Below, one piece after another: positions 5,396 through 10,042 of a stretch of 10,042 nt of DNA (position 1 is the stretch's first letter; each line of letters opens with the position of its first letter). The stretch is from positions 1-10,042 of the forward strand of contig JAGYNK010000068.1 of assembly GCA_018400055.1 (NCBI GenBank). The letters are read 5' to 3'. The notes beneath the pieces are model-generated. The model saw only the letters and a list, made by a program, of their open reading frames with translations. It was not told the origin of the DNA and made no database searches. This stretch comes from Candidatus Moraniibacteriota bacterium (GTDB lineage: Bacteria > Patescibacteriota > Minisyncoccia > Moranbacterales > UBA9337). A program made the position numbers and the translations under genes.

Positions 5396-5593
5396 ATGTT
5401 AACCATAGCAATATTAATTCCACTGGCAGTTGTTATTGGCCATAAAACATTCGATTCTTTTGTGAAATCTTCCATAATCTGCCCGCATTGCCAGAGCGAC
5501 AGTATTAGCAGGGTAGAAAAAGCGCCCTTTCAAATTAGCGGGATAGAAGGAAGATACTTTTGCGAAAACTGCAAAAAAACATTCAGTATGTGA
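5396..5593 (+). CDS. Membrane-anchored zinc-ribbon small protein
   Basis: A 65-residue protein with an N-terminal hydrophobic helix (about 2-15) followed by a zinc-ribbon signature: CPHC at 29-32 and CENC at 56-59, a CxxC-X23-CxxC spacing. The ending YFCENCKKTFSM is typical of a complete ribbon, so the TGA stop is credible. AAAGGAGA (5382-5389) sits 6 nt before the ATG. The family is not recognised; a role in protein or nucleic-acid contact at the membrane is only a guess. The next gene is in the same frame beyond the TGA with no further stop between, but it has its own ribosome-binding site. Confidence 0.7.
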   Translation: MLTIAILIPLAVVIGHKTFDSFVKSSIICPHCQSDSISRVEKAPFQISGIEGRYFCENCKKTFSM

Positions 5594-5632
5594 GTACATA
5601 ATAAGCACGTAATAAAAAAAAGGGGAAAAAAT

Positions 5633-5872
5633 ATGGTTGACTGTTTAGTAATTGTTTTACTAGCATTGGCCATTTTTTCTTTAATTTGTTTAATTAAAAA
5701 TCAAAGCCCGCTTTTAGAGGAATGTTATTTCTGCCACGGACTTTTTTTCCGAGACAGAATGCATATAATCCAAGAGGGACAACATTCAATTACTGTTTGT
5801 CCCTACTGTCTGGAGAAAGCGGAAAAGCAAGGTTTTGATATCCATGAAGAAAAGGAGGAAAATAAACAATAA
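5633..5872 (+). CDS. Membrane-anchored small protein with paired CxxC motifs
   Basis: A 79-residue protein with one membrane helix (about 4-22), then CYFC (31-34) and CPYC (56-59), a CxxC-X21-CxxC zinc-ribbon spacing, and a charged tail rich in Glu and Lys. It has the same plan as the preceding 65-aa protein, so the two may be diverged paralogs or partners. An AGGGG ribosome-binding site (5621-5625) lies 7 nt before the ATG. It is the last gene before a strong terminator. No known family is recognised. Confidence 0.68.
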   Translation: MVDCLVIVLLALAIFSLICLIKNQSPLLEECYFCHGLFFRDRMHIIQEGQHSITVCPYCLEKAEKQGFDIHEEKEENKQ

Positions 5873-5879
5873 AATAACT

Positions 5880-5921
5880 AAAGGTTCTGTTTTTTAAATT
5901 ACAAAAACAAGAGCCTTTTTT
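5880..5921 (+). terminator. Rho-independent terminator of the small membrane-gene cluster
   Basis: A long stem pairs AAAGGTTCT (5880-5888) and the following GTTTTT with AAAAAC and AAGAGCCTTT, with one bulged A and one G-T wobble, closed by an 8-nt loop. A T-run (5916-5921) follows on the plus strand. It begins 8 nt after the stop of the 79-aa gene. Confidence 0.85.
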
Positions 5922-5983
5922 ATTACTTCATTCTTCTTGCCCGATATTTTTCGCCAACTCATTTATATTTTCTATAAATAAAT

Positions 5984-5999
5984 ATTTAACCGTATAATT
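5984..5999 (+). repeat. 16-bp direct repeat, upstream copy of the recO -10 region
   Basis: ATTTAACCGTATAATT occurs here and again, identical, at 6169-6184, where it carries the recO -10 box. This copy has no good -35 and no start codon at the matching distance, so it looks like a decoy or the remnant of a duplicated promoter. The gap between the copies (6000-6168) shows no gene. Confidence 0.75.
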
Positions 6000-6153
6000 T
6001 CTACTTCCATATAACCACATAAGGACACAGTAACGCTGTCCATTCGTCCAATTTTACAGATGGAAATATCACTTTAATAAATCAGCTGATAGTCAACACC
6101 ATTATAATTTTTTGCATGACAAATGATCCGCGCAATGGTTATAAATAAACCGT

Positions 6154-6183
6154 TTGGCAATTTATTTTATTTAACCGTATAAT
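6154..6183 (+). promoter_or_regulatory. recO promoter, leaderless configuration
   Basis: TTGGCA (6154-6159, 5 of 6 to consensus), an 18-nt spacer, then a perfect TATAAT (6178-6183). The recO ATG begins 6 nt after the -10, where transcription itself is expected to start. No Shine-Dalgarno exists upstream of the ATG. Together these indicate a leaderless mRNA. The -10 lies in the second copy of the 16-bp direct repeat (6169-6184). Confidence 0.72.
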
Positions 6184-6189
6184 TAAAAC

Positions 6190-6909
6190 ATGACTTATAA
6201 CTACTCGGGAATAATTCTAGGAAAATACGACATCGGCGAATCCGACCGGATTTATACGCTTTATACTTTGGAAATGGGCAAAATAAGAACAGTGGCCAAA
6301 GGAGTTAGAAAATCGCAGGCTAAGTTGGCGGGGCATCTGGAAAATTTTACTTGGTCGCACATAAGCGTGGCGAAAAGCCGGGGAATGGGAAAGATAACCG
6401 GAGCTGTCGCCGAAGAAATTTTTTCCGGTCTTAGAAAAAATCTGGATTTTATTTCAGAAGTTTTTTACGCCGCCGGAATTTTAAATAAATTAGCCAAAGA
6501 AGAAGAAAAAGACGAGCGGATTTTTATTTTATTTCTGGAATACTTGAAAGCCATGGAAGACGAAAGCGAATCGGCCGAAAATTCCGTTATGGCGAAACTT
6601 TTAACCCAAGGATTTATTTTTAATCTTTTTGATTGCTTCGGCTATAAAATTGAAGCTCGAGTTTGCGTTGAATGCGGCCAGCCATTATCACTAAAGGGAA
6701 ATTATTTCAATTCTGAAAAAGGAGGTTTTTTGTGCCCGGATTGCACGCTTAAATTAGGAAAAAACATAAAAGCCAATCCCAACGCAATAAAAATTATCAG
6801 GATTTTTTACCACAATAGCTTAAAATCGCTTACCAAGCTTAAAGTCAGCCCTTCGGAAATTAATAACCTAAAAATAATTTCTCGGGAATTTTTCAGGTGG
6901 ATTGCTTAG
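6190..6909 (+). CDS. recO: DNA repair protein RecO
   Basis: RecO acts with RecF and RecR to load RecA on SSB-coated single-stranded DNA and to anneal complementary strands. The N-terminal OB-fold region (about 1-80) shows the family start YSGIILGKYDIGESDRIYTL and GVRKSQAKLAGHLENF. A helical domain follows, with CVEC (159-162) and CPDC (182-185) forming the zinc-binding module present in many RecO proteins. The length, 239 residues, is normal. The ATG is dictated by the -10 box 6 nt upstream. It is the first gene of a close-set group: the 640-aa membrane protein begins 46 nt after its TAG stop, and tgt follows. Confidence 0.93.
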   Translation: MTYNYSGIILGKYDIGESDRIYTLYTLEMGKIRTVAKGVRKSQAKLAGHLENFTWSHISVAKSRGMGKITGAVAEEIFSGLRKNLDFISEVFYAAGILNKLAKEEEKDERIFILFLEYLKAMEDESESAENSVMAKLLTQGFIFNLFDCFGYKIEARVCVECGQPLSLKGNYFNSEKGGFLCPDCTLKLGKNIKANPNAIKIIRIFYHNSLKSLTKLKVSPSEINNLKIISREFFRWIA

Positions 6910-6955
6910 AAAACGTCATTTTGGTAGAATGATATCATAGGGAAAAACAAAAACT

Positions 6956-8878
6956 ATGTCTCTAAAAGATTTAAATGAAGAACTGTACCGCCCGGATTCT
7001 GATATAGAAGAAAAAAGAAAGCATGAAGAAAGTCAATTTACCCCTTCCAGTCAAAAACATGCCGGTACGGAAGAATTTCAAGAAGAAAAAAAGTGGAAAA
7101 TTTTGAACTTTCATCTGGACGAAAACCAAAAAAAAGCGCTGAAAATAGCCGGAGGGATAATAGCTTTCATATTTATCTCTTCCATTATTTTTGTGGCGGT
7201 ATCAAAATTCAAGCAGTCCGCTTTTAGCGATGAAAGAGTTGCGGTTGAAATAGAAGGCGCTAAAAAAGTTGAAAGCAACCAACTGGTGGAATATAAAATA
7301 AAATATAAAAACGACAACCGGGCGTCTCTTAAAAACGCGGAAATTTTATTAATTCACACTGAAAATTTTTATCCGGAAAACCAAGATATTCTCAAGCCTT
7401 CCGGCAGGGGAATGAGTAAAATTAATATCGGTGAAATAAAATCTCGCGCCAAAGGGGAAATCACTGTCAAAGGGAAATTTTACGCGCCGGAAAGTTCCGA
7501 GCTTTATTTTAACGCCGAGCTGAAATATGTTCCGTCTAATTTCAACAGCCTTTTCCAATCCAAGAGTCAATTGGGCATTGAAATAAATTCTTCGCCTATT
7601 TTTTTAAGCCTGAAAGCGCCTCATGAAGCTTCCCAAAGCGGAGAAGTGGAATACGTGATTAATTATGAAAATTTCAGCAGTCGGGATTTTGAAAATCTTA
7701 TTTTGGAAGCGGAGTATCCGCAGGGATTTAATTTTAAAGAAGCGGAACCTCGTCCCTCCAAGGAAAATTACAGCTGGGATTTGGAAAATTTAAAAATCGG
7801 GCAAAAAGGGGAAATTAAAATACGGGGCAGTCTGGAAGGCTCCAAAGATGAGGTTAAGATTATTAAAATCAAACTGGGGCTTTACAAGGCCGGAAGCGAT
7901 TTGATTGTTTACAATGAAAAGGAAAAAGCCACCAAGATTGTAGCCTCTCCCATTTTTATTTCCCAAACGGCGAACGGAGGAAAAAATATTTCCTTAAACC
8001 AAGGGGAAAATATTAATTACGTCTTGACTTACCGCAATGAAGGAAGTATAGGATTAAGGGATGTCATTATTACGGTTGAAATAAAAAGTTCCATTCTTGA
8101 TTTTTCCAAGCTGAATTTAAAAAACGGCGCTTACAAAAGTTCTAATCATTCCATCATTTGGAAAGCCGCGCCGGACATTCCGGAACTGGCCAGTCTGGAA
8201 GCGGGAGAAGAAGGAAAAGTCTCTTTTTCTGTGCCGGTAAAAGAAAGAATTGAAATAAACGAAGAATCCGATAAGAATTTCGTAACGGAAATAATCGCCA
8301 AAGTGGACAGTCCGGATATCGCGACTTACTTGGGGGCGGAAAGATTGGTGGCCAGCGAAAAAATTTATTTAAAGCTTAACTCCAAAGTTATTCTGGAGGC
8401 CACGGGCTATTATAATAATTCAAACATAACCAATACGGGACCTCTTCCTCCACGCATAGGTGAAGAAACAACCTACGCTTTGCATTGGCTGATTACCAAT
8501 ATTTCCAATGACTTGGTGGATGTAAAAGTGGAAGCGGCGCTTCCCACTTGGGGCAGATGGAAAAACGAAATATATCCGAAGAATGAAAATATTGAATTCA
8601 ATTCCAGGACCAATAAAATTGTTTGGAATGTGGGAAATGTTGGAAGCGGCACCGGCGTACTGGATCATCCCAGAGAAGTCAGCTTCCGTGTAAGCGTTGT
8701 TCCCGAAATCAATCAAGTGGGCAAACAGATAGAAATTTTAAGCAGTTCGGTTTTAACAGCTAAAGACGAATTTACCGGAAATGAAATAAGGAAAGAGGTT
8801 GAAGCGAAAACATCCGCCCTGAAGGAAGACATCAGTCTTGACTCCGCTATGTATAAAGTGGTCAATATCGGAGAGTAA
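6956..8878 (+). CDS. Single-pass membrane protein with four beta-sandwich-like modules
   Basis: A 640-residue protein with a charged cytoplasmic N-terminus (1-61), one membrane helix (about 62-84) and a large predicted outside part. This part divides into four modules, beginning near 93, 213, 331 and 478. Each carries a related strand motif: EYKIKYKND, EYVINYENF, NYVLTYRNE and TYALHWLITN, with a following (L/V)xxxxxxxE strand. This resembles the DUF11 or Ig-like repeats of bacterial surface proteins. Two module joints share SPIF(L/I)S (213 and 331). It has no cysteine and no signal for sortase. The ribosome-binding site is weak (AGGG, 13 nt away). It probably acts as a surface or envelope stalk; its role and partners are unknown. 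Confidence 0.8.
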   Translation: MSLKDLNEELYRPDSDIEEKRKHEESQFTPSSQKHAGTEEFQEEKKWKILNFHLDENQKKALKIAGGIIAFIFISSIIFVAVSKFKQSAFSDERVAVEIEGAKKVESNQLVEYKIKYKNDNRASLKNAEILLIHTENFYPENQDILKPSGRGMSKINIGEIKSRAKGEITVKGKFYAPESSELYFNAELKYVPSNFNSLFQSKSQLGIEINSSPIFLSLKAPHEASQSGEVEYVINYENFSSRDFENLILEAEYPQGFNFKEAEPRPSKENYSWDLENLKIGQKGEIKIRGSLEGSKDEVKIIKIKLGLYKAGSDLIVYNEKEKATKIVASPIFISQTANGGKNISLNQGENINYVLTYRNEGSIGLRDVIITVEIKSSILDFSKLNLKNGAYKSSNHSIIWKAAPDIPELASLEAGEEGKVSFSVPVKERIEINEESDKNFVTEIIAKVDSPDIATYLGAERLVASEKIYLKLNSKVILEATGYYNNSNITNTGPLPPRIGEETTYALHWLITNISNDLVDVKVEAALPTWGRWKNEIYPKNENIEFNSRTNKIVWNVGNVGSGTGVLDHPREVSFRVSVVPEINQVGKQIEILSSSVLTAKDEFTGNEIRKEVEAKTSALKEDISLDSAMYKVVNIGE

Positions 8879-8924
8879 TAAAAAATAAATTTTTCTTTAA
8901 GAAAAGAAAAAGTAATAGAGGTTT

Positions 8925-10042
8925 ATATTTGAAATAATTTCCCAAAAAGGAAACCAAAGAACAGGAATATTGGAAACTAAAAGCGGAGTTGTTAAAACCC
9001 CTTTTTTTATGCCGATTGCCACCAAAGGAGCGGTCAAAAATTTAACCGTGGAAGAATTAAAAGAAATCGGCGCTGAAATTATTTTGGGCAACACTTATCA
9101 TCTTTGGTTGCGTCCGGGAGATAAAATAATCAAGTCAGCGGGGGATTTGCATAAATTTACGAATTGGGAAGGACCCATTCTTACCGATTCCGGCGGCTTT
9201 CAGGTTTTTTCCCTGGGCGCCAAAGCCGAAGAAAAATATGGCAAAAACGGAGTGAAGCTCACGGAAAAAGGAGTGGAATTTTCCGATCCGATTGACGGAG
9301 AAAAACATTTTATGTCGCCCGAAAAATCCATAGACATTCAGCTCAATTTAGGGTCGGATATTATTATGGTCTTGGACGAATGTTTGCCATATCCTTGCTC
9401 TTACGAACGCGCCAAGAAATCCGTAGCCTTAACGACCGAATGGGCGACCAGATGCTTTAAGCATTTCCATAAAAAAATAAATAAAAACGCCAAGAAATAT
9501 AAAAACGGCCGACCGTTATTATTTTGCATAATTCAAGGCTCTGTGCATAAAGACTTGCGAGAAAAGTCAGTTGCCCAGCTTGCCAATTTAGATTTTTCTG
9601 ATTTAGGAGGTCCGGCTTCCGGTTGGGATGGATACGCTATCGGCGGCGTGGCCGTGGGAGAACCGAGAAAAAAAATGTGGGAAATTTTAAAATGGGTCTT
9701 GCCTTTGCTTCCGGAAAATAAGCCGAGATATTTAATGGGCTTAGGCAAGCCGGAAGAAATTAAAAAAGCGGTGGAAGCCGGCATAGATATGTTTGACTGC
9801 GTTATTCCGACCAGAGAAGGAAGGCACGGGAGGCTTTTTCTGCGAAAAAGCCAAATAAAAAATCAAAATGCAAAAATCAAAATTAAGGAAGAATTATTCT
9901 ATGAAACGATAAATATCAGCAATGAAAAATACAAAAAAGATTTTTTACCCCCGGATAAAAATTGCGATTGCTACACTTGCCAAAATTACAGCCGGGCCTA
10001 CCTGCGTCATTTATTTAAAACCGGCGAACCGCTGGCTATGCG
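8925..10042 (+). CDS. tgt: Queuine tRNA-ribosyltransferase (TGT), 3' end cut by window
   Basis: Exchanges guanine 34 in the anticodon of GUN tRNAs for the queuosine precursor. Evident motifs are TPFFMPIATKGAVKNLT, GNTYHLWLRPG, DSGGFQVFSLG with D88, GLGKPEEI, FDCVIPTR with the nucleophile-type D291, and CDCYTC (C347, C349, C352) as zinc ligands. The zinc-binding His lies past the window end. The start is uncertain: an in-frame TAG at 8916-8918 closes the frame, and no ATG, GTG or TTG precedes the conserved N-terminus. ATA at 8925 is used here because it would give the family-like MFEIIS. TTG 8970 would lose the first strand. An extra segment near residues 309-330 contains a heptamer repeat. 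It lies 46 nt after the 640-aa gene. Confidence 0.92.
   Translation, partial: MFEIISQKGNQRTGILETKSGVVKTPFFMPIATKGAVKNLTVEELKEIGAEIILGNTYHLWLRPGDKIIKSAGDLHKFTNWEGPILTDSGGFQVFSLGAKAEEKYGKNGVKLTEKGVEFSDPIDGEKHFMSPEKSIDIQLNLGSDIIMVLDECLPYPCSYERAKKSVALTTEWATRCFKHFHKKINKNAKKYKNGRPLLFCIIQGSVHKDLREKSVAQLANLDFSDLGGPASGWDGYAIGGVAVGEPRKKMWEILKWVLPLLPENKPRYLMGLGKPEEIKKAVEAGIDMFDCVIPTREGRHGRLFLRKSQIKNQNAKIKIKEELFYETINISNEKYKKDFLPPDKNCDCYTCQNYSRAYLRHLFKTGEPLAM
9858..9885 (+). repeat. Heptanucleotide repeat, four units (28 bp) in tgt
   Basis: The units are AAAAATC, AAAATGC, AAAAATC and AAAATTA, an ABAB pattern. It encodes a KNQNAKIKI-like peptide after GRHGRLFLRKSQI. Other TGTs pass here directly into the segment before the CxCxxC zinc site, so this is an in-frame insertion. 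The peptide resembles IKNQKSKIK from the ileS repeat at 4526. Confidence 0.75.

Noticed and set aside
5396..5872. One fused two-ribbon protein read through the TGA at 5591
   Set aside because: The frames match and no other stop intervenes, but the ribbon ends naturally at FSM, the downstream ATG has its own AGGGG site, and long genes in the window contain no UGA that would suggest recoding.
5925..6169. Possible RNA gene or hidden gene between the terminator and recO
   Set aside because: There is no tRNA-like cloverleaf, no coding frame with a start site and no conserved motif; only a weak GGACA/TGTCC hairpin (6023-6041) and the 16-bp repeat are seen.

Overview
The window looks like a piece of chromosome from a Candidate Phyla Radiation (Patescibacteria, probably Parcubacteria-like) bacterium. 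This is an inference from four things: AT-rich DNA, a large eukaryote/archaea-type isoleucyl-tRNA synthetase, many small anonymous membrane or secreted proteins, and short repeat elements inserted in frame into housekeeping genes. UGA is used as a stop (the 65-aa gene) and never appears inside the long ORFs, so the UGA=Gly code of SR1/Gracilibacteria does not apply.

Layout. Positions 43-552 (minus strand) hold a small secreted cysteine-rich protein with its own rho-independent terminator. Positions 565-969 are a gene-free AT-rich leader. It contains an operator-like palindrome, a lone DnaA-box match, candidate promoters, two 28-bp heptanucleotide repeats and twin 15-bp hairpins just before ileS. 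Positions 970-4971 are ileS, 1333 codons and about 300 residues longer than usual for its type. The excess consists of a complete histidine-phosphatase domain (residues about 640-818) plus nine short in-frame repeat insertions. A 48-bp perfect palindrome at 5000-5047 follows ileS. Positions 5077-5872 hold three small membrane proteins in a row, two with a zinc ribbon, closed by a strong terminator at 5880-5921. Positions 6154-10042 hold recO, a 640-aa single-pass membrane protein with four beta-sandwich-like modules, and tgt (cut by the window end), closely spaced as an apparent operon. The recO promoter places the transcription start at the ATG itself, so the message is probably leaderless.

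How the genes relate. ileS (charging of tRNA-Ile) and tgt (wobble-base exchange in tRNA) are both translation genes, while recO is a DNA-repair gene. No single pathway unites the window. The most unusual signals are the phosphatase domain embedded inside the IleRS catalytic core and the way one essential gene has absorbed several families of repeats without losing frame. A recurring repeat design, four heptamers making 28 bp, appears five times: in ileS, in tgt and in the ileS leader.
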